The notes below the pieces were generated by a model, which was not told where the DNA came from, searched no databases, and was given only the letters and a program-made list of their open reading frames with translations. 64,000 bases of DNA, taken from contig OY754337.1 of NCBI GenBank assembly GCA_963573305.1, positions 69,847,094-69,911,093 on the forward strand, written 5' to 3'. The position numbers and the translations under genes are program-made. Within the stretch, counting starts at the first letter, position 1, and each line of letters starts with the position of its first letter. Of this stretch, positions 23,393 through 35,500 are shown piece by piece. This DNA comes from Pyrrhosoma nymphula (Eukaryota; Arthropoda; Insecta; Odonata; Coenagrionidae).

Positions 23393-24260
23393 TTGAAAAT
23401 GTACCTGGTTGCGTATTGGGGTATGCCTCTCAGCATTGATTTTCCTCTTAACTTGTTCTGCTGTTGGCTGTCACTTTCCATATACCCACATCTTGAATGC
23501 CTTCAGCCTATTTTCGTCTTCCTTTATCAAGGTCCACGTTTCTGCTCCATTCAATGCCACACTCCATACCAAGGTCTTCACCAGCCTCTTTTTTACATCC
23601 TTACTTAAGGTCCCCATCATCAGCTTTCTTCTGTTATTGAATGCTTATTTCGCTTGCTCTATTCTCCCTCTACTGTCTTTGCTAAGATGCCCATTTTCTT
23701 CTAGCGTACTAGGTATCCAAGTAATCAAATTGTTCTACTTGCTACAGTTTGTATCCTCCAACTTTTATGCTTAGCCTCACTTTCTTTGCCCTAGAGAATC
23801 TCATTACTTTTGTTTTCTTATGATTAATGTTCATCCAGTATTTCTCGCACTGCTTTTTCAATGCATCTACTAAAGTTTTCGAACCTTTCGATGACCGACT
23901 GACCAACGCCTGGTCATCTACGAATCTAACAGACTTTATCCACTGGCCTCCTACTTTGATTCCCACATCTAGCTCTTCCCATGCCTCTCTTACCATTTCC
24001 TCAGTATAGACGTTAAAAAGCAAAGGCGACAACGGCCACCCTTGCTGTAAACCGGGACCTATAACTGCCCACCCTGATTTAACGTCAGCTACCCTCACCT
24101 GGGCCCTCTGGCTCATGTATAAGTTTTGAATGAGTCTCCTATCACGCTGATCTATTCCTAGTTTCCACAGTATCTGCATTAGTTTCTCCCAGTTCACTCT
24201 GTCAAATGCCTTTTCAAAATCCACAAAGCAAGCAAAAACATCCTGATTATAGAAGCTCAA
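23393..24260 (-). pseudogene. LINE reverse transcriptase fragment (endonuclease-RT type)
   Basis: A 172-codon minus-strand frame (24260-23742) carries motif A FVDFEKAFDRVNWEKL, motif B-like GLQQGWPLSPLLFNVY and motif C FVDD (normally FADD or YADD), then the KTKVMRF thumb region. Further left the C-terminal part (EQFDYL, MMGTLSKD) continues with stops. A relative lies at 38690-39690. It is 5' truncated at the Penelope junction. Confidence 0.75.
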
Positions 24261-24261
24261 T

Positions 24262-24556
24262 TCGGGCAGTTCATTGGGTGAGAGGAATCATTGGTGCCGA
24301 TGTTTCGATGGCTGAGTCATCCATCATCTTCAGGCCTGAATGTCATGGCTTCACCGGTCTTGGGATATATAGGTCCATCCGAAGGGTCTGGAGGCTCCTG
24401 ATTGATCACGTTCTTCCCGCCTTTTCCTGTCCTCATGGATCCTTCTTGAGCTATGGTTTCCAGGCGGAACTAAGTTGGTAATCTTTGTCTCTGAGGAAAT
24501 TTCTCTCCTCCAGCCTGATGTCAATGGCTTCTTTTGTCAGTCTCTCCCAAAAATGG
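24262..24556 (-). mobile_element. Penelope-like element, C-terminal and 3' part (left of LINE insertion)
   Basis: The minus strand encodes RLTKEAIDIRLEERNF followed by LRDKDYQLSSAWKP and a stop (24451-24453), the standard C-terminus of GIY-YIG Penelope-like proteins. A noncoding 3' region with a hammerhead-like motif (24290-24333) follows. The upstream half of the domain lies at 26019-26204, across a LINE. Confidence 0.75.
24290..24333 (-). other. Hammerhead-like motif in Penelope-like 3' region
   Basis: Minus strand: CTGAAGA, T, stem GATGG/CCATC with a 9-nt loop, then GAAACATCGG. The CTGANGA and GAAA boxes are intact, but a usual stem III with cleavage triplet is not evident. Confidence 0.4.
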
Positions 24557-26018
24557 TTGGTGCAGCAAAGAATCTTTGTATTGTCCCATTGGATGGCATG
24601 GTCAATTTATGCGTGGTCGATCTACCTCAACTAATCTATTGGTGCTGCAAGATTTTATAATTAGTGGTTTGGAGTCTAATTACCAAACTGATGTAATATA
24701 CACTGACTTCAGTAAGGCCTTTGATCGAGTCAACCACAAGTTACTTGTATCCAAATTAAATTCCTTAGGTATTCATGGTAAGCTCTTAAGTTGGTTTGAG
24801 AGCTACCTAAAGTCAAGATCTCTGATTGTTCATGCTAACCATGAATTCTCTGAACCGTTTCCCTGTGTATCTGGTGTACCTCAGGGTAGTCATCTTGGTC
24901 CTTTATTGTTTTGTCTTTACATAAATGATGTTTATAATATATTTGATGATGTCAACTTCTTGCTCTTCGCTGATGACTTAAAGGTTTATAAGCATATTGT
25001 TTCTCTGCAGGATTCTCTTGTGTTACAGAAAAAAATTAACCAGCTAGTACAATGGGCTGATGCAAATGATTTATCATTCAATGTACCAAAATGTAGTGTA
25101 ATGACCTTTCATCACTCATGTACTCCCTACTTTCATGAGTACACCATTAAATCCACTGTTCTAGCTAGACCAACTGCAGTTCGTGATTTAGGAGTTTGGT
25201 TTGATAGCCAGCTCTCATTTAAGGTGCACCTAGACCGCACTGTCTGTGATGCCTTACAGAATCTAGGATTCATCAAGAGAGTCTGTCAAAAATTCAGTAA
25301 TATTCATGCTTTAAGGACTATATATATAGCTCTGGTACGCTCTAAATTAGAATACTCTGTTGTTAACTGGTCACCTTATTATAATACTGACTCAATCCGG
25401 CTTGAACGTGTCCAAAATAAATTTCTCAAATTTATTAATTACAAATTAGGAGTCTCACAGTCTGATTATAACACTTCATATCTTCTATCCCTTGTAAATC
25501 TAAAACCCTTATGCGACAGGCGATCTTCCAATGATGCCCTATTCCTCTACAAGATTATTAATTCCTATATAGATTGTTCCTATCTCCTTTCATTAGTAAA
25601 TTTTAATGTACCCCGTCATAGTTCTAGAAATCCTCACCCATTCGTTGTTAATTACCATAGAACAAATTATGCCTTTAACTCCCCCCTATCTAGAATGATG
25701 AGAAATTTTAATAAATTAGGTCCAAGTATTGATTTCTCTATGTCTATATCTAGGTTTAAAAGTAACTTGTGGCAAAGTTGAACTCAACTGATTATAGTCA
25801 GACTGGGTATACCCAGCTGGATATCTTCATATTTTATATGTTCTTTGTTGTATGTACCTACCTACATGTATTATACGTCATTCGTGCAATCTTGTATTGA
25901 CTAATTTTAATGGATTCTATATGTGTTTTTGCTATTTTATATTATCTGTGGAATTTTGTGTAAAATTGTGGTAAATGGGTTAACCCGTAAATAAATAAAT
26001 AATAATAATAATAATTAT
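24557..26018 (+). mobile_element. 5'-truncated Jockey-like LINE with open RT frame and (AAT)n tail
   Basis: The open frame ends at 25781 and starts at or before 24557 in RT sequence: QFMRGRSTSTNLL, motif A YTDFSKAFDRVNH, motif B SGVPQGSHLGPLLFCLYIND, motif C LLFADDLKVY, then the thumb and C-terminus to RFKSNLWQS. About 410 codons without a stop. The 3' end has ATAAATAAAT then AAT repeats at about 25990-26015, a usual LINE tail. Endonuclease is missing. It splits the Penelope-like element, so it is the younger insertion. Confidence 0.85.
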
Positions 26019-26204
26019 GTTGTGTTCAGCCACGGTGGATTTCTCTGGTTGTCCGAGCCTGAAGTTACGGTTGTGCTCCTTGATCCAGGTTGCAATGGTC
26101 TTGCCAGTCTCTCCCACGTAAGCCAGGCCACATTCACATGAAATGCGATATATACTCATGGGGTCATTTTTACAGTGTGCTAGGATACTCTTAAAGGTGA
26201 ACAT
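26019..26204 (-). mobile_element. Penelope-like element, GIY-YIG domain part (right of LINE insertion)
   Basis: Minus frame SIYRISCECGLAYVGETG...IKEHNRNFRLGQ...TVAEHN is the GIY-YIG-type endonuclease found at the C-terminus of Penelope-like elements. The usual Arg before the EH motif (RxxEH) is Trp here (ATWIKEH), suggesting a dead copy. Its continuation is at 24262-24556. Confidence 0.8.
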
Positions 26205-26205
26205 A

Positions 26206-27183
26206 ATTTGTAGTTCTTGTCGAATGATTATGAATAGAATTATTTTTTGGGAAGTAATCAGACTGCTCGTTTCTGCGTTGAAAAAACTTGATGGCAGCAG
26301 CTAGCACTACCCCAACAGATGATGCCATAAGTTAGGTATGGATATATTTTTTGCATAGTAAATCATCTTCAGAGTGTAAATGGTAGTTACTTCATCCAGC
26401 TTTCTTGTAATAAATATGCCACTAGATAGTTTTTTTGTTATATTGTTGATATGTCCCGTCCAGTTAAGGTTATCAGTAAGTCGACGCCAAAACATTTTGT
26501 TGAGGGTGCTCAATGGATCACATGGGGGCCAATTATTAGGATCATGCAAGGGGTGTGGTGAGATCATTTGCCGTGGAATTGGAGGAAGACTCTTTTGTCA
26601 TTTATGACTTGCAGGTCATTTTCCTGACACCAGTCAGACATGTTCTTTATATAGTTTCCAGTGGTATCAACTAGATCACTAATTCTTACCTCAATTGATA
26701 TGATCAAAGTATCATCTGCGTATAAAATAACATTTTGGAGGTAGGTTTTTTAGGCAAATCATTTATAAAAATTAGGAAGAGCAAGGGTCCCAGAATAGAA
26801 CCCTGGGGTATTCCAGCTTTAACAGCCTAGGGTTTTGATTTGACATCAGTTATACTTTCAGCTGACCTGAAAGTGTATTTAACAAACTGCTGGCAGTCCG
26901 TAAGGTATAATGTCAACAAGGAAAGAGCGTTACCCAAAATACCTATTGACTGGAGTTTGTGGAGTAAAATTGAATAATTTATTCGGACAAAGTCTTTGCT
27001 TAAATCAAAGAAAACATCAGCTGCTAATTTTTGCTCTTGGAAAGCTGTACATATAGTTAGTCTTATAGTTGAAAGATAGTGGTACATACTTGTAGATCTG
27101 GATTCACAGGAATCGTGTTGTGCATTTTTAATCTTTGTGGAGAGATCTTTTTGAAAAAGAATAAGGCTTTTAGATCCCATTAA
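26206..27183 (-). pseudogene. Second LINE reverse transcriptase remnant
   Basis: Minus pieces: FFDLSKDFVRINYSILLHKL (motif A), AGIPQGSILGPLLFLIFIND (motif B), YADDTLI (motif C, preceded by a frameshift), then NLNWTGHINNITKKLSSGIF (thumb) and AAIKFFQRRNEQSDYFP. At least two frameshifts and a stop. It abuts the Penelope-like fragment at 26204. Confidence 0.75.
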
Positions 27184-27580
27184 ATAGTAGCATACACACC
27201 CATGAGACTAGGACAGGAAATCATTTGTGCAGCATCATCTTATATGAAAATGATGTCCAAAGGACCTTGCTCCTTATGCATAATATTTTATAACAAGCTT
27301 CCCACAAGTTTAAAAAATGTGAAATCACTCACCATTTGCAAGAAGAAAGTGTTCATGTACTTAAATGAATAATGTTTTTTACAGTGTGAATGAATTTATT
27401 AATTCAGGGAATTTCTCTTTTATAATTTTATATTGTGTACATAAATGTAGATGCTGGTGTTATTTCATTTTCTCTGGCAAGTAATTATTAAGTGACAGGA
27501 AGTTCTGACGTACCCAACATGATATTCTGTGCCATACTTTGAATTTGTCAACTGGGAAAATAAAATTATTATTATTATTA
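27184..27580 (+). mobile_element. 3' end of a LINE, opposite orientation, (ATT)n tail
   Basis: The plus frame ends IFYNKLPTSLKNVKSLTICK...MYLNE stop, a common LINE C-terminus, followed by a UTR and AATAAAATTATTATTATTATTA. Its start (SSIHTHETRTGNHL) aligns with the end of the minus-strand remnant (NSIHNHSTRTTN), so both are the same family. Confidence 0.65.
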
Positions 27581-28193
27581 TGAAATGTATTTCTGTTTTA
27601 GATTAAAACAATTCAGACACAGCTGGCTGTCCATCACAGTCCTTGCAATAAGTTTGTGCCTTTTTTGCTTTCGCCTTCGATTCTTTTACACCACTAGTAA
27701 TGCGAAGTTTCTCTTATCACGAACATCTTTTTCTGCTATCTCTAGCCAGCCCATCATATGCTCCCAGCTTGTAAAACTACTTATACTTTTTTGTCACTCA
27801 CACTTCCACTGCTTTTAATGTCATCACTTTTTAGTCAATAAATTATTTTTTCCCTATAATTTAACATATCCATTTTCTTCCCTCCAGTGTATCTATTGTA
27901 AATGGCCCATGCATTTACCACGCAGGTCCCAAGAAGCAGTTCCCCTTCATTGAGCATCTCGAACATGTGCAATAGACACTCATCCGATCGTAGAGGTCAT
28001 CACCCTTTTTTGCAAAATTATGAACAATCACAAAATACGGTTTCATTTTTTATCCACCAGTTCTTGTCTTGGATGTAGATGGAACCAAATAAGCGGAGTG
28101 GGTGAGATCCCAGGAAATCATATTCCACCGTCTTTGGTGTATATCTTCGCACCTATGCGCGTGACTGGTGCCACATCATTTTTGCAAACACAA

Positions 28194-28237
28194 GAAGTGG
28201 AAGACATGACCAAATCATTGGTCATGTCTTCCACTTC
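28194..28237. repeat. Perfect palindrome, 20-bp arms, 4-bp loop
   Basis: GAAGTGGAAGACATGACCAA, loop ATCA, then its exact reverse complement. No mismatch in the arms. Confidence 0.97.
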
Positions 28238-28552
28238 AACTTTATAACTTGCACACTTTTTTTTGCACACACTTCTCTTCAACTTTTTTTGAAATTACCT
28301 CTTTTGGATTAACTCGTCTATTTTTTCGCTATGTTCAACAAAGATAGATTTTTTCCAACAACTCCTCACAAAGAGAAACACTGGAGTTAAATTTTTAACA
28401 TATAACGTCCTAACCTCATTCACAAGTCCCGTAGTCAGCTAAAGAACTACCTCTTTGAACGTGCCCTTTTTGGCCTCTTCTGGGATTGTCACCTTTACCA
28501 GAATATATCTTCATCCTGTAAGTATATACCTCAGTCCTGAGGTATGTACTAA

Positions 28553-28608
28553 CAAGTCAAATTCCCTAAGTTATGTACTCAGGAGTACATAACTTAGAGC
28601 ATTTGACT
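28553..28608. repeat. Near-perfect palindrome with perfect 15-bp inner arms
   Basis: CTAAGTTATGTACTC, loop AG, GAGTACATAACTTAG, with outer arms GTCAAAT/ATTTGAC after a 3-nt mismatch. A second small palindrome ATACCTCAGTCCTGAGGTAT lies just upstream. Confidence 0.95.
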
Positions 28609-29105
28609 TCATATTTGTGAGCCTTTCCTGGGATGTACCGACGGAAATGTAACCTGCCCCGCCAAGCTACTCTTGACTTATCTATTTCAATTGTTTCCCC
28701 GAAAAGTAACAGCTTATTGAAAACACTAGCATATAACATCAAGCAATGGTTTTATCTTAGCCTACCTGTTTTCTGTTGTAGAAACTGTGCAGTTAAAATG
28801 TTAGTACTTTAGAATCATTCCAAGTTGTTGAGTTGCATTCTCATTCTGATACAGCGGAGAATGCCGACCAAGTCGGATTGTTGGCAAATGGTTTATTCCC
28901 ATTGCCATGAGAACTGAAATGAATCTTTTCATTTCTCTCACTGACATTTCCCTCCATTTCTTCATCAGAGACCTTTTTGGCTTGACAGATTCTAGGTGTT
29001 GGGCATATCCATTTGTTTCCAGCACTATTAGTATATATGTATCAGATTTTCAGGCTTGACTTGGTGGAACGACATTGCAATAATTTAGAAATGATTTCAC
29101 TTCAC

Positions 29106-29142
29106 CTTGATAATGACTGTGTAATAGTCGAAACCCTGGGTC
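29106..29142 (+). other. Hammerhead-like motif adjacent to the 1.2-kb element
   Basis: CTTGATAAT, stem GACT/AGTC with a 7-nt loop, GAAAC, CCTGG, GTC. Same family as the motif at 13335. The core box is altered (CTGATGA-like to TTGATAA). The 1221-bp element at 29155 is inserted just downstream, in its ATAAA-type tail. Confidence 0.4.
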
Positions 29143-29154
29143 AGAAGAAATAAA

Positions 29155-30375
29155 CAGGGTGGCGATCGTCAGGGAAAACCTGGAATTTTCAGGGAATTTT
29201 GAATTTCTGGAAATGTCAGGGAAAAGTCAGGGAATTCTCGTAAGATTCAGGGAGAAACTGGGATGAGAATTTGTCGTTATTTTTCTACCATTACATTTAT
29301 CGCCAGCCTTTCTCACCCTTAATTTCACCAAAAAATTTCACCAACTAAAACTAATCTTCATCACTGACGTGCATGGAATATGCCCCATCAAATCATGGGA
29401 CATTCAGTTGTGAATCTTAGTTATTTAGTTGTGAATCAGATGTACAATGTATCTCTTTTGCATATCCTTATTGCGATATTTGACTAGTAATGTTTAAATT
29501 CATGATCACAATGCATTACGCTCATCACAAGGAATCCGAGGCTATGTTGTTCGCAAAATATTACCTCGCGTTTTTTTTAAACTTCCAAGACATTAAAATG
29601 GTAATACAAGAACAATCTCACGTGTAAACAAAATCTTACGCAAGATCATCTTCGATGCCCGTACCCCCCTTCGTGAGACAGTAAGAAGAGGCCCCCTCCC
29701 CTCCCCACCTTTCACACTCGACGTAATTGTTGAATGGCTACCTTAGCTCCCTCTCGAAGCAATTTAGACAGGTCACAAACCACATTATATATACCTAATA
29801 TTCCTGAATATGATACTGCCGTCGCTAATTGCCACCCGTCTTCGCTCGCAATGGTGCGCTTACATTTTGTTTGTTTATCCAAATGTTTTTGCATTATAAT
29901 TGATTACAAAAATCTTGCAACCAAGGGGTTATACCCACGTTAATCAAATTGTTATTCGCTTCTGGTCACTCGCACCATCCCATTTTGATCCAGTCCAACA
30001 ACTTGGCTTTGGTTTGTATTTTTCTCACACCTTAGTGATACCGGTGCTGGAGTCCGCCAGTAAATTGGTCATTAACTTTCCCTTCGATGCCTTTTCAGTA
30101 ATCCTCAACTTCCCAGAACTACCACGATGCGACTATAATTTGGATGAGAGTTTAACTTAGGAAGGTTTAATATATTTTTTTCATTAGGAAGTACTGGTAG
30201 CTTTCAATGCATTGAATTCAGCTTTTAACATTTTCTGAGTTTTGACAAAAATTTAATTCAGCAGAAATAAAATATTCCAATAATAGGTGACTTTTTGGTG
30301 ATCGGTCAGGGAAATTAGTAAATCCATCAGGGAAGAGTCAGGGAATTTAAAAATTGGATATTAGTAGCCACGCTG
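29155..30375. mobile_element. 1221-bp element, copy 1, subterminal TCAGGGA words
   Basis: It begins CAGGGTGGCGATCGTCAGGG and ends CCACGCTG; ATAAA flanks both sides (29150-29154, 30376-30380). Five or more TCAGGGA/GTCAGGGAA words occupy each end. It is similar along nearly its whole length to 36242-37513. A shared frame (about 29940-30160) encodes FDPVQQLGFGLYFSHTLVIP and continues to NLDESLT. Confidence 0.85.
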
Positions 30376-30380
30376 ATAAA

Positions 30381-32514
30381 ACCTTTTGTGGAATTTCACG
30401 AAGTGATTGAAAAATAAAAAAATTATTTATTTTCTGTTACACGCAAGAATACAGGAAACAAAGATATATAGGAAGCAAAGAGCTAAAATTTTGCCAGTGA
30501 TATGCATTCGTCTAAAATATATTTTAGGGTACTGCTTCAGGGTGTAGATTGCCACACAGAGAAAAAACACCCCTCCTATAAAACAAAAATCCACTAAAAC
30601 ACAGCTGATAAAAGTAATAAAATAAGTAGCAAGAAGAAATAAACATGTATTTTCTATGAGCATTAGTAAAATTTGTGTACATAATTTCTTATAAAAGCAG
30701 CTGCAAGAGAGGAGTGTGAGAGAGTTATCCAAAGTGGGATCCTTAGCTGGGAACCTGAAAGGCTACTTTCTCCATTATCCTTCCTCACCTCCTCCCAATA
30801 AACACCCACAATAATTTCAACAGTTCTAGGGTAAACAGGGTTAACTTAGATTCAGGTTTGAATGTCAAAGTCACTCCTTGGTACAGCATAGGGTTTTTTC
30901 CTTTTCCTATGAAGATTATTGGAAGTTCAATGTTCCCTCAAGTTTGAGTGTTTCCACTCGATCTTCTTCACGGGTTGTCCTCCCGGAGCAATGTCCTCAA
31001 ATGGATGGGCATTACCTCCCTACCCACCCTCTGCAGGAGTGTCACAGCTGCAGCCAACTGCACATGCAGCCAAACTGCATATCCCAGTCCTTCCTCCTCT
31101 CACTGGGAGTTTCCGCTGGTGGCCAAGTCCCTACTCCCACAATACGTGACTTGGGATCTCCATACCCTCACACTAAGAGTGTCCATTGCTACCTGGCTTC
31201 CCGTCCAGACTCTTTTGTGGCTGGAGTCCTCAGTGCGGAAGGGGTAATGTCCGAAGGTCTCCATTGTTCCTAGGTGGTTGCCAATGCTGAGACCCAGGTC
31301 ATCTTCAACTTGGTCTGGAGACCTGACCAGCGGGAATTTCAGCTATTGTTTCCCCAAAATATTAGGCTGCCACTGTCCTGGCACTCTCCACTGAGAGTAT
31401 CCCAGGATTTGTAACAAAGGACCTAGATGAACGGTGATTAGCTCTAGTGTCAATACCCTGTATTGAGTGCATGGTGGGGAAGACCAACAAGGGCGTGCTG
31501 CAGATTATTCTGGTGTACTTACGGCGTAGGATTTGAAAATGTGAGAGACTTTTCAGACATTTTCTGTGGCCGTAAATGAATGATAGCTGCTGGTGAAATA
31601 ATGCTGAACTCCCAAAAATAACATACTTTTGGAAAAATATAATGGGCACGAGTTGAGGCGAAGTAACATAGGCAACAGTATTGCTGTCACGGCATCGCGG
31701 ATGCCACGTGTTTCCAGCATGCTCAACAAACACTTGGCTTATAAAGCAGAAGGTGAAAACACTCAATAATTCTGCGAGCCTTCATACACAGAAGAGGTCA
31801 AGCGGGAGGATATTTTCCATTTGAAGCTCAAGAAAGATATGCCTTTTGCTAATCAGATTCCAAAGTTCTGGATTTGAATATGTACTGGGTGTGGTTGCAT
31901 ATACCACAATAACATAATGATAAATTCGTCCTAAGTTTTTTTTTTTTAAACTTATAGAAAGAGCATCCAAAAATATTGGTCTGCCACATCTACGCATCAC
32001 TGGCCTATCGAAAGCATGTAAAAGAAAAATTATCCTCACTAAAGTTATTGTCAAATTCAATCTATGTGGTTGCATACCTACTAGGGGCATATTTTAAAAA
32101 AGTATCATTCAATCATTTACAAATGCTTTTTACTCCCCAAAAGTATAAAAATAATAATGCTCTAGCAAAGGGAGACTTCGATTATTTTAAAAAAACTTAA
32201 TTTTTTTTTATTTATCACGAAAATTTACGTCCCTGGGAATTGCTTACAAAAAAGGCCTAGGTCGTGAACATGTTAAATCCATTACCAGATACATAGATGA
32301 GTGCAAAAATAATCAAAATATTTGTCACTTCCACTCCATAACCATGAACATATTTAAGGGTAACACTCTCTTGATTGTCTGTTTGCTGAAATAACTTAAT
32401 GAAATGCTCCAAAAGTGTACATCATCACTTTGTATGTGGTTCATCAAACTTAGTATTAAAAAATGGTCATCCTATGTGTTTTTCTCAGGATCCTTGATTT
32501 AAAAGAGAATAAGA
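30381..32514. other. Intergenic upstream of SNAPC3, no gene recognised
   Basis: The first part (30427-30732) has a hydrophobic minus frame of about 100 codons without motif. 30950-31330 is GC-richer with loosely repeated GGAGT/CACTGxGAG words at about 65-75 bp spacing. 31362-32090 has minus frames of 134 and 102 codons, unrecognised. The promoter of SNAPC3 should lie near the right end. Confidence 0.35.
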
Positions 32515-35500
32515 ATGGAACAGGCATATTCAGTGCCAGATAAGCGCTATGTCTACGAGCAGGTTGACCTAAGAAAATACTTCTCTGAATTCAGTCAACT
32601 GCTTGCTGCATATTTATCAAGTACCTCAAAAGTGACAAAGGATAACATATTGAAAGTATTAAAATGCCAAAATCTAGAGGATTATGATGAATTGGCATCT
32701 TATTGTACGTAAGTAATTTTTGTAAAAGTTTTTTTTTTTAAGTAAAGGAAGCCTGGGTAGGGTAGTGGTCTGCACATTGGCCCTGCAAGCCCAAGGTCCA
32801 TGGTTCGATTCCCGGTCCAATCTGATTTTTTCTTTTGGCAATTTCAAGCAATTGTTTGTTAAAGAGAGATTCACTTGAGCTTTCAAGCATTTTTACTTAG
32901 TTTAAGTGGTGAAATATAACTCAGTTTACAGAAGTATGCAGTTACAGATGAACCAAAACCTATTGATGTGGATTACTTCATGAAGCATCCAGGTATTTAT
33001 CATGCTTTACTGTGATTGGTACTTTTGATATAAAATGCCAGAACTAAAAATTAATATTATTTTAAAGGATTATATGATGCTCTACCAGTGACTCCTGATG
33101 GCGAAAGGAAGTTGAAAACTTTGCAGATACTCCTGAAGCAGCATGACGAACAAGAAGTCACAGCCACATCCAAAAGTAGTGGTTGCAAATGGGTGGTAAG
33201 AATTATTGAAACTGATTAAGAGAGGTGCAGTACAATTCCTGTATCAGTTAAATTATTTCCGCCTGTGCATTAATGGAAAGAATGGGGAGTGCATTTTCAA
33301 GATAATTTTGATCAGTCCTCCCCTAATATCAATATACGTAATGTGTCAATGCCATCTTTCAGGGGGCTTATTATGAATCTTTTTTATTCCAAATCGAAAA
33401 AGCAACTTGGTTTCTAAGAGATAAGATATTGAAATTTTGAGCAGAAGCTAAGGAAAAGAATCAGTAGAAAGTTACATAGTAGCAAGGTTCCAACAATTAG
33501 TCTGACTGTGACATACATTCCCATTTGTTAGGTACCTAAAAGCAATGGTTACGAAAGTTGCATATGATAATCCCTTATGAGGGAGGGGATTGGGACTAGA
33601 TTTGCAAAAAAATGGAAGGAATAAAGGGCAAATGAAGCACGTATTTTACTCTATTTAAACCAACACCATCAGCATCCTTCTTCCTCTTAGTCAAGAGATA
33701 ATGGATTGTAAATTAGAAGATGAATGTTAGAAGAATTCAGAAAGGTAAGAAAGCAAAATAACAGTGGTCTTAAATACAATTAGTCTTAAATATCCTGGAA
33801 GGTTAAACATATCTAAGAACAACCATTGGTGCAGTTAAGGGAATGAGCATCGCTTGCTGTATTCAATGACCATTGCTTTTAGGGGATCTATCCAGTATTA
33901 TGTAGATGGAGAGAAAAATCATAGATGCTTCAACTGTATGGATAAGTTTCAGAACATTTCCTGTGTAGAATCTTGTCCGTCAATCCTAAGCCAATATAGC
34001 CACAAATCTTTGCATATGTCTCATACTATATATACACTTAATAAATTTCACATCTCGTATCCTCTCAGATGCTGTTCAAGATCCCAATTATTTTCCTACC
34101 TCACCTTCTCTTTCCCAATAAACTTTCTTTTATCACACTCTTCAGACTATATGATTACCTCTCATAGTGCCTTTTTAGCACTTCTGCCTCCTTAGAACAT
34201 TTGCACCAACTCTCTTTCCTCCTCTGCCACATTTAACACCAAACCTCTCATCTTCCGTACCCATCTTACCCACACTATCTTTTTACAAACTCATGTATCA
34301 GATCACATGCCAATCCAGTGGCTCATTAAGGGGGAATGCATGGGGATTGGGGGGTGCACCCCCCATTATTCCTGGTACAATAGGAAAAATGGAGGTCATT
34401 TGGTATTCCAGACCCCTTGAAAGTAGCAATCTTCCCCTCAAAACTATGACCGAAATCCAACACTGTCCCAATCTAGGCTGATCCTCTTGTCTTATGGACT
34501 ATCCATTCAATGCTACACTATGTTATTTTCCCCTAGACTTTTCTGCATGCTTTTACATAGGGCACCTCCCATTTATTCCCTTTATTTGGTAAACATTTCT
34601 TTCGCTACATATTTACATCTCCTTATATGTATTGAAAATGCTCATCTTCAGGCTCACACACCAAAATATTCACATCAGCGTTAATAAATTACTGCACATC
34701 AGTATCGACATTGGGCACTCTTTTCACATAGTCTTAAATAACCCCCTATCTCTGTTGCATACGCAGGTTCTCAATGAATACTCCTGTAAATGATAGTTTC
34801 TATTGTTTCCTCTCAAGTGAATATCATCTCATTGAAAATTGGAAGAGCATCAACTTCAACATAGATTAGAGCTAGGCCAATTTCATTCAATCACATCTTT
34901 TGTCAATTCATTATGACATCGCTTTTATTATTCTGGAGAGGGGGGCAAGATTCAGGTGAACTGTGACTATTACAATTTTTTCTGCTATTAGTGTTGAATA
35001 GGGACCCTTCAGCACACTTTCCCATCTGTACGACAAGAATGGCAGGTTAGGGATTAAGAAAATAGTTGTGGGTCTGGGCAAAAAAATTATTATTAACATC
35101 TTGACGTTGTTTACCTATCTATTAAAGAAATGAAATCACATTTCATTTTGTTTTCACTTGTGAAATTTTGTGCTTGTGAAGTTTTCCTATGCTTTTACAT
35201 GTAAATTTTGCCGGGACCGAAGGAAGAAGTGCTTAAATGTGAAAATTTATTATTAGAGAGTTTCTTATACAGTGGTTCTACAGTATCGTGAGGAAAACCA
35301 ATGCTCACATGTCATATATGTACTGAGAAAGAGATAGTGTGAAGAAGTTATGTATAACCTTCCTTTTGAGAACCAGATGGCTGTGCCAATGTATCCATCC
35401 TAACCTTCCTTATAATCAGCATGTTACCTTTAATGAACGTTGAAAAATTTAAGCTAGTTTAATGTAATATGCCTTAATTATGACCATTCAAAATTAATTG

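Larger units (their letters stand above)
27590..29030 (-). pseudogene. piggyBac transposase pseudogene
   Basis: Minus strand, in order: 29025-28801 with MKKWREMSVREMKRFISVLM and MGINHLPTIRLGRHS (N-terminal part of DDE_Tnp_1_7), then TWRGRLHFRRYIPGKAHKYE (about 28680-28610, the region after the first catalytic Asp), then decayed central text, and near 27680-27610 KAKKAQTYCKDCDGQPA, the C-terminal Cys-rich domain. Many stops and frameshifts. Two perfect palindromes are embedded (28194-28237, 28553-28608). Confidence 0.7.

Noticed and set aside
26206..27580. Simple twin-priming inversion of one LINE
   Set aside because: A short coding segment is present in both orientations with differences, which a single inverted insertion would not give.
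30427..30732. Hydrophobic 101-codon minus-strand frame, membrane-protein-like
   Set aside because: AT-rich sequence easily gives Leu/Ile/Phe runs; no splice partners, motif or family was recognised.
31362..32090. Minus frames of 134 and 102 codons upstream of SNAPC3
   Set aside because: No recognised motif, no consistent splice phase, and no start context; left as intergenic.
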